A stretch of DNA of 64,000 bases from Rothia nasimurium (GCF_928391935.1 NZ_CAKMTD010000009.1:23290-87289), one strand, 5' to 3'. Counted from the stretch's first letter, positions 16,411 through 24,530 are shown. Made by a program: numbers and translations. Notes: a model not told the origin generated them from the sequence alone.

Positions 16411-16472
16411 TTATGCGCGGGAGATAACGACCTTTACAGCCTTGTGGTCGGCTGCGTTGGCCTTGTAGGTGG
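16411..16472 (-). pseudogene. Possible decayed 3' end of a lost gene
   Basis: On the minus strand a short frame ends TYKANAADHKAVKVVISRA and a TAA (16413-16411). It is blocked upstream by an in-frame TGA after only ~21 codons, and no start or ribosome site is present. The composition looks like real coding sequence, so this may be the tail of a deleted gene. I do not recognise the family, and chance is possible. Confidence 0.25.
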
Positions 16473-16538
16473 CGGGTCAGGGTGGGCCCCGCCTATGATG
16501 GACATACACAAAAATGCATTTCTGCAAGGAGTATTCCC

Positions 16539-16859
16539 ATGATTTTTATCGTTGTGAAGTACCAGATCAAGGACGGCGACCGCGAGGGCTTCCTCGCCGC
16601 CACCCGCGAGTTCACCGAGGCCACCCGCGCCGAGCCGGGCAACAAGTGGTTTGAATGGTCCCTAAGCGTCGAGGACCCCAACGAGGTCGTCCTGGTCGAA
16701 GCCTTTGACGACGACGCCGCAGCCGCCCACGTCAACTCCGACCACTTCGCCCAGGGCCTGGAGGCCATGCGTCCTTGGCTGACCGCCACCCCCAAGATTG
16801 TCTCCCGCGTCATTGACGGCGACGACTGGGACAAGATGGGCGAACTCCAGATCGACTAA
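16539..16859 (+). CDS. Putative quinol monooxygenase (ABM domain)
   Basis: 106-aa single-domain protein of the antibiotic biosynthesis monooxygenase (YgiN-like) fold: MIFIVVKYQIKDGDREGFL, then GNKWFEWSLSVEDPNEVVLVEAF and a final helix with SDHFAQGL. ATG 16539 is preceded by AAGGAG; the open frame starts earlier but without a ribosome site. Relatives are small dimeric enzymes acting on quinols or haem-like substrates, and many have no known substrate. It stands alone, with a large hairpin repeat directly after it. Confidence 0.8.
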   Translation: MIFIVVKYQIKDGDREGFLAATREFTEATRAEPGNKWFEWSLSVEDPNEVVLVEAFDDDAAAAHVNSDHFAQGLEAMRPWLTATPKIVSRVIDGDDWDKMGELQID

Positions 16860-16869
16860 CACCGCTCAC

Positions 16870-16932
16870 CAGTCTGTACTTAGTCCCACCGGTAGGTACC
16901 TCAGCACCTACTTTTGGGTCTAAGTACAGACT
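16870..16932. repeat. Interspersed hairpin element, copy 1
   Basis: CAGTCTGTACTTAG (16870-16883) pairs perfectly with CTAAGTACAGACTG (16919-16932). Inner pairs TCCCA/TGGG and GTAGGT/ACCTAC continue the stem, giving a nearly full-length foldback. The core (GTACTTAG-CCCA-TAGGT...ACCTA) recurs inverted at 30424-30474, so this is a repeat family and not just a local terminator. Confidence 0.7.
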
Positions 16933-17042
16933 GTCGCGTTTTGTCCTGCGGACGACACCAAAGTCCGCCCAGCTAGCCGTCTAGAATAGTAGGGAGCCTT
17001 TCGGGGCAGTTTGACTTTATCTTGCACTAGACGGGGAGCCAC

Positions 17043-17876
17043 ATGACCAGCCACCACACCGGCCACGACCACCACGACGCGCACCTGGACGCCGACCACG
17101 CCTCCGTTTCCCTGGCGGTTTCCACGGTGATCCTGGCCCTGCGTCGCAAGGAGGGCCAGGCCCATCACTCCCTCTGGCTCCCCCTCGTCCGTCGCCTCCG
17201 CGAACCCTATAAGGGCCAGTGGGCCCTACCCGGTGGACCCCTCCAGCCCGACATGTCCCTCGAAGAAGCAGCTGGTTACACCCTCCAGCGGGCAACCGGG
17301 CTCGTCCCGGGCTACCTGGAACAGCTCTACGCTTTTGGCGACGTGCACCGCACCCCGGACTACAAAATCATGCGTGAGGGTGGCTCCCTGCCCGTCCCCA
17401 CCGAGGAAGACACCCACGAGCGGGTAGTGTCAGTGATTTACTGGGCCTCCATTCCGCAGACCGAGGTGAACCGCACCCGCGTCCACGAGAACATCCGCTG
17501 GTTCCCCATCGACGAGCTGCCTATCCTGGCCTTTGACCACAACGAAATCGTGGAATACGCCCTCTACCGCCTGCAGAACAAGGTGGAGTACTCCCGCATT
17601 GCCCACTCCTTCCTGGGTGAAGAGTTCACCCTGGCCCAGCTGCGGGAGGTCTACGAGGCGATTCTGGGGCGCACCCTGGACCCGGCTAACTTCCGCCGCC
17701 AGATTGCAGCGTCCAAGTCCATTATCGACACCGGCCGCCGGGTTGAGGGCACCCGCCACCGCCCGCCCCGCCTCTACCGCTACAACCACTCTCAGGCTTT
17801 CGCCGACCAGGGCCCGCTGGGCATGTACCGAGAGGCAGCCTACCGGGCTGAAACTTCCCACACTGACCAGCCTTAA
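17043..17876 (+). CDS. NrtR-like regulator (inactive Nudix domain plus winged helix)
   Basis: 277 aa. Residues ~20-175 form a Nudix fold (GQWALPGGPLQPDMSLEEAA), but the catalytic RExxEE is replaced by YTLQRATG, so hydrolysis is unlikely. Residues ~190-270 form the C-terminal winged helix (FTLAQLREVYEAILGRTLDPANFRRQI, HRPPRLYRY) of NrtR-type regulators, which sense ADP-ribose-like ligands and control NAD metabolism. The N-terminus is His-rich (SHHTGHDHHDAHLDADH), unusual for the family and perhaps metal-binding. ATG 17043 has GGGGAG upstream. No NAD genes are adjacent, so the target is unknown. The inverted pair CCGTCTAG/CTAGACGG (16978, 17027) upstream may be an autoregulatory site. Confidence 0.82.
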   Translation: MTSHHTGHDHHDAHLDADHASVSLAVSTVILALRRKEGQAHHSLWLPLVRRLREPYKGQWALPGGPLQPDMSLEEAAGYTLQRATGLVPGYLEQLYAFGDVHRTPDYKIMREGGSLPVPTEEDTHERVVSVIYWASIPQTEVNRTRVHENIRWFPIDELPILAFDHNEIVEYALYRLQNKVEYSRIAHSFLGEEFTLAQLREVYEAILGRTLDPANFRRQIAASKSIIDTGRRVEGTRHRPPRLYRYNHSQAFADQGPLGMYREAAYRAETSHTDQP

Positions 17877-17897
17877 TACCTTCTAAGTATGCACGCA

Positions 17898-17930
17898 GGG
17901 GCCGCTCCCACCAACCGGTGGGGCGGCCCC
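17898..17930 (+). terminator. Terminator after NrtR-like gene
   Basis: GGGGCCGC-CCCAC pairs with GTGGGGCGGCCCC across a short loop between two convergent genes. It is followed by TCATATTT, a weak U tract. Confidence 0.6.
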
Positions 17931-17981
17931 TCATATTTGTGCGGACGTCCGGCCCCGCCCCAGCTTGACAGGGGGACGGTT

Positions 17982-19097
17982 TTAGCCGTTACTGGATGAT
18001 TCGCCTTGGCCGTCCCCGGGGGCAGGCTCGGCGGGGTTAGATGCCCCGGTGTCGCCCTGGCTTGGGTTGACCGATTCGCGGGTAGCTTCTTCAGTCGGGG
18101 CTGGCGGGGTCGTGGGTTCTGGCTGGGCCGACGTCGGGGCGGGGGCCTCTTCAGTGGCGGGCTGCTGCGGTTCTTCGACTACTGCCTCGTGAGGCTGTTC
18201 CTCAGCGGCGCCGTCCTGCCCCTCCCCTTCGGGCTGCTTGTTGTCTTGTTCTTGTTTCTCGCGCTCTTCGCGTTCGCGGCGTTCCTTGTCGGCTTCTTCT
18301 GCGAGGTCAAAGACTATTTTCTTGCTGTCAACAAGCCTGTTGAGGGTGTCAACCTGGTTTTTGACGGAGTGGGTTCCGGCGATGACGGCCAGGAGGGGCT
18401 CGTCAGCGTTGCCTTCGTAGCTCTTGAGTTTGTCGGTGAGTTCTCGGGCGGCGTCCAGGGGGCCTTTCAGGTCGAGGCCCTGGGCGGTGTTGAGGTCTTT
18501 GGTGATGCGGTCGAGGCGGGCAGGGATGGTGCAGTCGACGGTGCGGCTGTAGAGGCCGGCTTGTTGGTGGTCGGCTTCTGTGTGGGCTGCGCTGATGGCT
18601 TCTTGGTCGAGCCCGCTGACGGCGGTGGAGGGCACGGCGTATCCGGCGCGGGCCATCTCGGCTGCGAGGATGGACCCGTCCGCGAGGGTGACGCTGGCGG
18701 TGACCTGTATGGGGGCCTTGTCGTCGGTCTCTTCGCCGGTGCCTATGGCTGGGTCGTAGGTGAGGATGACGGGGGCTCCAACGGGCAGGAGCTTAACCAT
18801 ATGCCCCTTGGCTTCTGGGTACAGGCATTTTTGTTCGTCGCTACCCTCGAATTCTTGCGGGGTGATGGCACCGAGCAGGTCTACCTGGACGGTCTTGCCG
18901 TAGCGGTCGACTTCTACGGTGTTGGAGTCGACGACGCGGATGACTCGGGCGGCGTCGGTGCCTTTACTGCTGGTGGTAGTGGTGGATGTTGAGGTGGGGG
19001 TTTCGGCGGCGTCGTCGCCACCGAAGAGGCCGCAGCCGCTGAGGGCTAGGGTACCTGCCATGAGGGTGGCGACGAGGGGTGTGCGGGATGGGCGCAT
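17982..19097 (-). CDS. Lipoprotein with thermonuclease-like domain
   Basis: 371 aa. Lipobox LSGC at Cys ~22. Residues ~48-195 follow the staphylococcal nuclease (SNc) fold: RVIRVVDSNTVEVDRYGKTVQVDLLGAITPQEF, later LADGSILAAEMARAGYAV and a Cys near KCLYPEAK. The catalytic Asp/Arg pattern of active nucleases (DGDT, RLxGIDTPE) is degraded here to DSNT and LLGAITPQ, so nuclease activity is doubtful. A helical, Lys/Glu-rich segment and a Pro/Glu/Thr-rich tail follow. It probably sits on the outer face of the membrane. Function not known. Confidence 0.7.
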   Translation of the reverse strand: MRPSRTPLVATLMAGTLALSGCGLFGGDDAAETPTSTSTTTTSSKGTDAARVIRVVDSNTVEVDRYGKTVQVDLLGAITPQEFEGSDEQKCLYPEAKGHMVKLLPVGAPVILTYDPAIGTGEETDDKAPIQVTASVTLADGSILAAEMARAGYAVPSTAVSGLDQEAISAAHTEADHQQAGLYSRTVDCTIPARLDRITKDLNTAQGLDLKGPLDAARELTDKLKSYEGNADEPLLAVIAGTHSVKNQVDTLNRLVDSKKIVFDLAEEADKERREREEREKQEQDNKQPEGEGQDGAAEEQPHEAVVEEPQQPATEEAPAPTSAQPEPTTPPAPTEEATRESVNPSQGDTGASNPAEPAPGDGQGESSSNG

Positions 19098-19208
19098 AGG
19101 GGGTGCTCCTTGGTTGTCTGCACATCATCATAGCCAGTTTGGGGGGCAGGGTCACAGTGTTTCGTGGTGCTTTACGGCTAGTTGTGGCGCCGAGGTGGGG
19201 TGGGTACG

Positions 19209-19262
19209 GCAAAGCCGGGCAGGTGCCCTGAGTGGTGTCAGGACGCCCTACCCGGCTTACGT
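19209..19262. terminator. Hairpin between lipoprotein and sodA genes
   Basis: AAGCCGGG-AGG pairs with CCT-CCCGGCTT across ~25 nt, lying just past the sodA stop on the minus strand. It probably ends sodA transcription. Confidence 0.55.
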
Positions 19263-19287
19263 CTGCGAGATCAGGTGGGTGTGAGGT

Positions 19288-19920
19288 TTATGCCTCGGGG
19301 ATGATCAGGCCCTTGGTCTGGGAGACTGCGCGGTCGAAGCGGGCTGCGACGTCTTCCCAGTTAACGATGTTCCAGAAGGCCTTGACGTAGTCGCCCTTGA
19401 CGTTCTGGTAGTCCAGGTAGAAGGCGTGCTCCCACATGTCCAGCTGCAGGACGGGGATCAGGGCGACGGAGATGTTGCCCTGCTGGTCGTAGAGCTGCTC
19501 GATGACGAGGCGCTTACCGACGGTGTCCCAGGCCAGGATGGCCCAGCCGGAGCCCTGGATGGTGAGGGCTACGTTTTCGAAGTGGGCGCGGAAGCCGTCG
19601 AAGGAGCCGAAGTCGTTGTCGATTGCTGCTGCCAGTTCACCGACGGGCTTGTCGCCGCCCTCGGGTGAGAGGTTCTTCCAGAAGATGGAGTGGTTGGTGT
19701 GGCCGCCGAGGTTGAAGGCGAGGTCCTTGGAGAGCTTGCCGATGTTGGCGAAGTCGCCCTTTTCGCGGGCTTCTTCCATCTTTTCGAGGGCAGTGTTGGC
19801 GCCGCCGACGTAGGTGGCGTGGTGCTTGGAGTGGTGCAGCTCCATGATGCGGGCTGAGATGTGGGGTTCAAGTGCTGCGTAGTCGTAGTCGAGTTCCGGC
19901 AGAACGTACTTTTCTGACAT
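19288..19920 (-). CDS. sodA: Superoxide dismutase (Fe/Mn)
   Basis: 210-aa enzyme converting superoxide to oxygen and peroxide. Metal ligands of the Fe/Mn family are in place: His in [18 protein letters not shown] (His ~27 and ~79 region), [12 protein letters not shown], then [13 protein letters not shown] with Asp and His near the C-terminus. The start ATG 19920 is preceded by GAAAGGA. The length is normal. It is a single gene with its own terminator. Mn as the metal is likely for this group but cannot be read from sequence alone. Confidence 0.96.
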   Translation of the reverse strand: MSEKYVLPELDYDYAALEPHISARIMELHHSKHHATYVGGANTALEKMEEAREKGDFANIGKLSKDLAFNLGGHTNHSIFWKNLSPEGGDKPVGELAAAIDNDFGSFDGFRAHFENVALTIQGSGWAILAWDTVGKRLVIEQLYDQQGNISVALIPVLQLDMWEHAFYLDYQNVKGDYVKAFWNIVNWEDVAARFDRAVSQTKGLIIPEA

Positions 19921-20144
19921 GGTTAGTCCTTTCGTTGAAGGCCCCGTCTTCGGGTCTTTCTGGGTTTAACTCTACACACTGGGGCGCATCAGGTCACGGG
20001 AGGTTACCTGATAAGTCCCCTTGTTTTGCCACGGGCAAAACGGGGTGGGTGGGTAGGGTCAGGACGCCCCCGCCCCGGGTTATGCACAGCTTTCCACTTA
20101 AACCTTGGGAAAGTTATCCACAGGTGGGGATAAATCTGGGGATA

Positions 20145-20261
20145 TTCGAATTACACGGGTGGGAGTTTCGAGTCTAGCCCCTGGTGTGCCCCCGATAATG
20201 AAGCTCTTTTCGATGGGGAGGTTCGAAAATACACGGGTGTTGTTCGAAAATAACACGGGTG
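20145..20261. repeat. Three iteron-like TTCGAA-ACACGGGTG repeats
   Basis: TTCGAATTACACGGGTG (20145-20161), TTCGAAAATACACGGGTG (20222-20239) and TTCGAAAATAACACGGGTG (20243-20261) lie in the same orientation among the DnaA boxes. Spacing between the two blocks varies by one base. They look like protein-binding sites of a second factor. Confidence 0.65.
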
Positions 20262-20548
20262 TCACTTATCCACCGCTGTGGATAAAACCTGTGGATAAGC
20301 CCCTTTAAAGGGGGTAATCCACCTATCTTGAAGCTCTTTTCAGGCAGTTTACCCACACCCACCCCATCTTTTCCCCGCTTTAAGTGGAAATTGTTCACAG
20401 AGTTATCCACAGGTGAGGATAAACCCGCAGTCAGCCCCACCGCCGAAGCCCTTGAAAGCCGAGTATGGGCGTCCTGACCCCCCATTTTGACCGCCAGATA
20501 AGCCCACATGCGCTCATGCACCGCTTTTGGCACCTGTCTTTAAAAGAA

Positions 20549-20581
20549 ACAGGACTTATCCACGCTGTGGATAAGTCCTGT
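20549..20581 (-). terminator. Terminator of deacetylase gene built from DnaA boxes
   Basis: The 15-bp perfect arms ACAGGACTTATCCAC / GTGGATAAGTCCTGT (20549-20563, 20567-20581) enclose a 3-nt loop. On the minus strand the stem is followed by TTTCTTTTAAAG, so it fits an intrinsic terminator for the gene ending at 20620. Two DnaA-box sequences form its arms. Confidence 0.65.
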
Positions 20582-20619
20582 GCATAACTCCTGTGTATCG
20601 CCCCAAGAAGACTCAGGTC

Positions 20620-21933
20620 TTAATGGGAGTGCTTCTGGTGGCCCCTCAGGCTGGGACGGTTGTAATCCACCACCTGGGTAACGTCCATGAACTCGTTCAA
20701 GAGGGTTTCCTTGCCGTCCAGGGCGTACTTGAAGCGGATGCCATCCAAATTGATGCGGGCCTGGCGGTGGTATTCAGGGTAGAGCTGGGCCCAACCGATC
20801 GTGGAGGCATCCACGTTAAAGAAGGTGTTGAAACCGTAGCTTGAGAGGGTCTGCCACTTAGGGCCTTCGTACTTGCCCAGCCCTGCAATGTCTGACCCGA
20901 AGGGGTAAATCAGCAGGTTGGTGTCACCGACGATAGGGCGGACCTCGGCGTCCCACTTGCGGGCGTCCTCAGCAAGGTCTGCGGGGGTGATTTCACCGTA
21001 GGCGGGGTGACCCCAGGAGTGGGAGGCGATGCGCCAGCCGTCGGCCTTGAGGGCGTCAGCGACCTCGGTTGCTTTCTGAATATCAGCTTCACGGGTCTTG
21101 GAATCGGGGTATTCGAGGGCGCTGGTGCGGTAGCCGAAGACCCCGTTGTAGCCGGTCACTGCCAGAATCCCCTTAGACCCCTTGTAGGAGAAGTCGGGGT
21201 TTTCTGCAACGAACCGGTCAACGATGGGAACCATATCGAAGTCGCCGACTTCCTCGCGGCCGTCGGGGTGCTTGTAGGTGGCCTTAACCTCGCCGTTCTC
21301 ATTGAGGGTGAGGTTGGTGGCGAAGCCGTCCCCTTCCATGAATTCGTAGTAGTTGGGGTCGTCCTGGGAGAGCACGAGGGGCTTCTTACCGGCGGGCAGG
21401 TAGATGTCCTGGTAGGTCATGACCCCGTTGACGGGGGCTGAAATGTATTCGGGGTTGATGAGGACGTAGCCCCTAGCGTGCAGCTGTTCGAGGATTGCTT
21501 CGAACTCTTCGACGCTGACCATGTAGTCGTCGTAACCGGCTTCGGTGTATTCGCCGTCGTAGGCAAGAGAGGTATCGACGATGAGGGAGTGGACGAAGAC
21601 GTGGGCGATCTTTGAGTTGTCTTCCCAGAGGACGGCGGAGTCCTTGGCTTTCTGGATGGTGGCGCGGGCGGTGTCGACGGCTTCGCCGGTGAGACCGTCT
21701 AGCTTTTTGAGGGCGCCGGTGTAGTCGTAGGAGGCGGCTAGGGCGTTTGCTTCTTCGACGGCGATGTCTTCGGGGCTGCGGGTGGGGGTGGGGCTTGCGC
21801 TGGCCGTAGCGTCGGGGGGTGAGGTCTCGGAGGCCGTATTAGCGGGGGCGCCGCACCCTGCCAGGACGGCGAGGGTGAGGGTTGATAGGGCAAGGGCTGT
21901 GGTGGTGCGGGCAGCAAAAGCTCGGAGTTTCAT
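20620..21933 (-). CDS. Polysaccharide deacetylase-family lipoprotein
   Basis: 437-aa lipoprotein (lipobox LAGC, Cys ~27) with a Ser/Thr/Pro linker, a helical segment and a NodB-type deacetylase domain (~110-430). The metal motif appears as LVLSQDDPNYYEF and ASHSWGHPAYGE (HSxxHP), and the barrel ends with LIYPFGSDI. The members of this group act outside the membrane on peptidoglycan or surface N-acetyl sugars; the substrate here is not known. Residues around QDD differ from the usual TFDDG, seen in a subset of extracellular deacetylases. The transcript ends at the hairpin 20549-20581. Confidence 0.85.
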   Translation of the reverse strand: MKLRAFAARTTTALALSTLTLAVLAGCGAPANTASETSPPDATASASPTPTRSPEDIAVEEANALAASYDYTGALKKLDGLTGEAVDTARATIQKAKDSAVLWEDNSKIAHVFVHSLIVDTSLAYDGEYTEAGYDDYMVSVEEFEAILEQLHARGYVLINPEYISAPVNGVMTYQDIYLPAGKKPLVLSQDDPNYYEFMEGDGFATNLTLNENGEVKATYKHPDGREEVGDFDMVPIVDRFVAENPDFSYKGSKGILAVTGYNGVFGYRTSALEYPDSKTREADIQKATEVADALKADGWRIASHSWGHPAYGEITPADLAEDARKWDAEVRPIVGDTNLLIYPFGSDIAGLGKYEGPKWQTLSSYGFNTFFNVDASTIGWAQLYPEYHRQARINLDGIRFKYALDGKETLLNEFMDVTQVVDYNRPSLRGHQKHSH

Positions 21934-22068
21934 AGATGGTACCTGGTGGTTAAGTGCAAAGTGTGTCCTACCAGGCTACTAAAATGCTACAGGCTTAGCT
22001 ATGTTGTTTTGCAGGGTGGGCCCGCGCAGGGAGATGTTTTATCCCCTGCCTTACCCAGGCAGGGCGTC

Positions 22069-22599
22069 CTATGAAGAGGTAGCGGGGGCGTCGTCTTCGA
22101 GGGTGGCGTGGGAGACGGTGATGATGGAGCTGGGTTTGTCACCGAGCACGGATTCGCCAATTTTGGCCAGGGAAGTGACCTGGCGGGTGTTGAGGTGGTC
22201 GAAGATGATGTTGCGGACGGCTTCGACGTGGCCGGGGGCGGCTTCTTGGACCTTTTCGAGACCGGCGGGGAGCAGGTGGCAGATGGAGACGCGGCGGTCC
22301 TTGGCCCAGACGGAGCGTTCAACATATTCGTCTTGTTCGAGGCGGGTGACGACGCGGGAGAGACGCGGCAGGAGGGTGTTGGTTTGGCGAGCCAGCTCTG
22401 TCATGGTGAGCTTCTGCTCGGGGGCTTCGGAGAGCATGGCGAGCACCATGTATTCGACGAAGCTGAGGTTTGAGTCCCTGTTGAGCTGGCCTTCAAGCTG
22501 GCCGGGCAGGTTGAACATGATGGATGAGATGAAGAGCCAGGCTTCGCGTTCGGTTTCGTTCAGCCAGCGGGGTTCGGAATGTGCGGGGGTGGGGCTCAT
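22069..22599 (-). CDS. MarR-family regulator
   Basis: 176 aa with the MarR winged helix: NLSFVEYMVLAMLSEAPEQKLTMTELARQ, recognition helix NTLLPRLSRVVTRLEQDEYVER, wing WAKDRRVSICHLLPAGLEKV, flanked by dimerisation helices. It has no Cys near the N-terminus of the OhrR type (peroxide sensing is therefore unlikely). It is divergent from nhaA, with 366 bp between them. Its targets and ligand cannot be told from sequence. Confidence 0.85.
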   Translation of the reverse strand: MSPTPAHSEPRWLNETEREAWLFISSIMFNLPGQLEGQLNRDSNLSFVEYMVLAMLSEAPEQKLTMTELARQTNTLLPRLSRVVTRLEQDEYVERSVWAKDRRVSICHLLPAGLEKVQEAAPGHVEAVRNIIFDHLNTRQVTSLAKIGESVLGDKPSSIITVSHATLEDDAPATSS

Positions 22600-22805
22600 G
22601 GTGTGTGCTCGTGGTTCTCTATGGGACTAGGTTCGAGGATAGGAGTGGTGAAAGCCTGTGCGACGGGCTCCTTCTCCACCTCCCTATTCTATGCCCTTGA
22701 GAAGTTGATATGTAAATAGTTTCCGTCCTACCTGTTGAGAATGTCGGGAACATGCCCCCTTGGGCCCACCTGTACTAGAATTCCACCCCACCCATTTGAT
22801 AAGCT

Positions 22806-22933
22806 GGGTTACTAAGGTGTGCCGGGAAGTCTGGTCGGCCCGCCAACCCAACCCCGCATCTACCGGCTGGCACCGGGTAGCCGACGCGAGCGCGTCCGGC
22901 CCCTCAGCCCCCATGCGGTCAGGCGGGTGGCGG
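22806..22933 (+). promoter_or_regulatory. Structured leader of nhaA, probable nhaA-type (Li+/Na+) riboswitch
   Basis: The nhaA leader folds well: GGGTT (22806) / AACCC (22845) encloses GCCG-GGAAGTCTGGT-CGGC (22821-22839); CGGC (22864) / GCCG (22880); GACGCG-AG-CGCGTC is a tight hairpin (22883-22896); CCGCAT (22854) / ATGCGG (22913) closes the second half. nhaA-I and nhaA-II RNAs, reported as lithium-sensing riboswitches, occur upstream of nhaA in actinobacteria. The assignment rests on position and the GCCGGGAAGTCTGGTCGGC core, not on a model search. Confidence 0.55.
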
Positions 22934-22965
22934 TTACGCAAGAAACACGACCCCGAAGGCCTCGA

Positions 22966-24315
22966 ATGTCCTCAAACAACACCGTCCTGTCGCGCGGATC
23001 CTACAAGGAATCCCAGCGCATCTCCGAAATCCTTTCCAAGGAATCAACCGGTGGCATCATCCTGCTAGTTGCTACGGTTGCCGCCCTCATCTTCGCCAAC
23101 TCAGCTGCCGCCGAGCACTACTTCGGCCTGCGCGACACCTACCTGGGAACCTACATCGGCGATCTGAAGCTGAAACTTTCCATCGGGCATTGGGCTGCGG
23201 ACGGCCTACTGGCGGTTTTCTTCTTCCTGGTAGGGCTTGAGCTGAAGAAGGAATTTGTTGAGGGTGACCTGCGGAATCCCGGCAAGGCCCTGGTGCCTAT
23301 TGTGGCTGCCGCTGGTGGCGTGGCCCTGCCCGCGATTATTTACACCGTCGTGAACCTTTCCGGGAGTGCTGAGGCCCGCGGGGGCTGGGCTATCCCCGCA
23401 GCTACCGACATTGCCTTCGCGGTGGCCGTCCTCGCCGTCATTGGCTCCCACCTGCCCAGCGCCCTACGCACCTTCTTGCTGACCCTGGCTGTGGTTGATG
23501 ACCTAATCGCGATTACCATCATTGCCCTCTTCTACACCACTGATTTGAAGGTCGGCTACCTGGCGCTCTCCCTTATCCCGATTGCCCTCTACGCCCTGGT
23601 GGCCCGCAAGGGGGAGAAGCTCTTCCACCTCTCCCCCGCCGCGGCCTGGTTCATCCTGCTGCCTATTGGTTTTGTGGTTTGGGCCTTGTTCCTTAACTCC
23701 GGTATTCACGCCACTATCGCGGGCGTCATTCTGGCCTTTATGATTCCAGTGCGTAAGAATAAGCGCACTGAGGCAGCTGATGCCCACCACGGCCTGGCTG
23801 AGGTCATGGAGCACCGGATCCGTCCTTTCTCTGCCGGTTTCTGCGTGCCCGTTTTTGCTTTCTTCTCAGCCGGTGTTGCTATCGGCGGTGTCCAGGGCTT
23901 TATTGACGCGGTGACTGAGCCGATTGCTTACGGCATTATTGCGGCGCTTATTTTCGGCAAGATGATCGGCATTACTGCTTCTACCTGGCTGGTGACCCGT
24001 CTGCGTCACGCCAATCTTGACCCTGATATTAAGTGGATTGACGTTGTGGGTGTGGCCACCCTGGCCGGTATCGGTTTCACGGTTTCCCTGCTGATTGCTG
24101 AGCTGTCTTTCGGCCTGGGGTCTGATTACAATGACGCGGCTAAGGTTGCTATTTTGACGGCGTCGGTGAGTGCGGCGCTGCTGGGTGCTGTGATTCTCTC
24201 GGTCCGCAATAAGCACTACAAGGCTGTTGCTCTCAAGGAATCTGTGGACGAGAACGCCGACGGGATCCCCGACGTCTTCACGGACAATACGGACGCACCC
24301 CGCCCCGGCGTCTAG
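22966..24315 (+). CDS. nhaA: Na+/H+ antiporter NhaA, first copy
   Basis: Integral membrane antiporter that exports Na+ or Li+ in exchange for protons. About 449 aa, 11-12 membrane segments; FFFLVGLELKKEF and the double aspartate in LAVVDDLIAI (the ion site), plus GIGFTVSLLIAELSF near the end. ATG 22966 (SSNNTVLSRGSY) follows GAAGG; the frame is open upstream through the riboswitch-like leader, which rules out earlier starts. A tandem second copy begins 215 bp downstream, sharing an almost identical 3' end and terminator. A hydrophilic tail (residues ~425-449, ENADGIPDVFTDNTDAPRPG) extends past the usual fold. Confidence 0.94.
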   Translation: MSSNNTVLSRGSYKESQRISEILSKESTGGIILLVATVAALIFANSAAAEHYFGLRDTYLGTYIGDLKLKLSIGHWAADGLLAVFFFLVGLELKKEFVEGDLRNPGKALVPIVAAAGGVALPAIIYTVVNLSGSAEARGGWAIPAATDIAFAVAVLAVIGSHLPSALRTFLLTLAVVDDLIAITIIALFYTTDLKVGYLALSLIPIALYALVARKGEKLFHLSPAAAWFILLPIGFVVWALFLNSGIHATIAGVILAFMIPVRKNKRTEAADAHHGLAEVMEHRIRPFSAGFCVPVFAFFSAGVAIGGVQGFIDAVTEPIAYGIIAALIFGKMIGITASTWLVTRLRHANLDPDIKWIDVVGVATLAGIGFTVSLLIAELSFGLGSDYNDAAKVAILTASVSAALLGAVILSVRNKHYKAVALKESVDENADGIPDVFTDNTDAPRPGV

Positions 24316-24326
24316 CGTCCCCGGCA

Positions 24327-24387
24327 GGTACCATTTAAATCGGAAAAACCCACCTGACTGGTGGGTTTTTCCGATTTAAATGGTACC
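24327..24387. terminator. Perfect 28-bp terminator after nhaA copy 1
   Basis: Arms 24327-24354 and 24360-24387 are fully complementary with the 5-nt loop TGACT. The inner stem ends in GGTGGGTTTTT, an intrinsic terminator working on both strands. The copy at 25913-25972 is almost identical, so it duplicated with the gene. Confidence 0.85.
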
Positions 24388-24477
24388 TACTCCTTTTGCT
24401 GGCCGGACGGACGTCAGCGGCACCCTTCCGCATACCAGGTGAGATAAGCAGGGCTAAAGCAAATCTAAAGGAGCATA

Positions 24478-24522
24478 ATGGGAACTAAAGAAGAGAAAAC
24501 ACTCGACCTCTACAACCTATAA
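24478..24522 (+). CDS. 14-codon leader ORF before nhaA copy 2
   Basis: ATG 24478 has AAAGGAG six bases upstream and encodes MGTKEEKTLDLYNL, ending TAA at 24520-24522. The nhaA ribosome site (AAGGAGGGGC) starts in its stop codon and the nhaA ATG lies 8 bp on. This favours a leader peptide coupled to nhaA translation, or a tiny real protein. It has no counterpart in front of copy 1, which has a structured RNA instead. Confidence 0.5.
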   Translation: MGTKEEKTLDLYNL

Positions 24523-24530
24523 GGAGGGGC

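Larger units (their letters stand above)
20080..20587. other. Cluster of nine DnaA-box-like sites away from dnaA
   Basis: Perfect TTATCCACA: 20114-20122 (+), 20277-20285 (-), 20290-20298 (-), 20403-20411 (+), 20566-20574 (-). TTATGCACA, a known variant: 20080-20088 (+), 20579-20587 (-). One-mismatch sites: 20266-20274 and 20556-20564 (+). Five exact 9-mers in 300-500 bp is far above chance in GC-rich DNA. No dnaA or dnaN gene is adjacent, so this may be a DnaA-titration or secondary-origin-like locus, or the true origin displaced from dnaA. Confidence 0.7.
19921..20619. other. Non-coding 0.7 kb region with DnaA-box cluster
   Basis: No gene is supported here. The region is less GC-rich than its surroundings and holds nine DnaA-box-like sites, three copies of a TTCGAA...ACACGGGTG repeat, two copies of GAAGCTCTTTTC (20201, 20333) and the terminator of the deacetylase gene. 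Each is described separately. Confidence 0.7.

Noticed and set aside
20174..20533. 119-codon minus frame in the DnaA-box region
   Set aside because: Covers several DnaA boxes and repeats, no ribosome site, no domain features.
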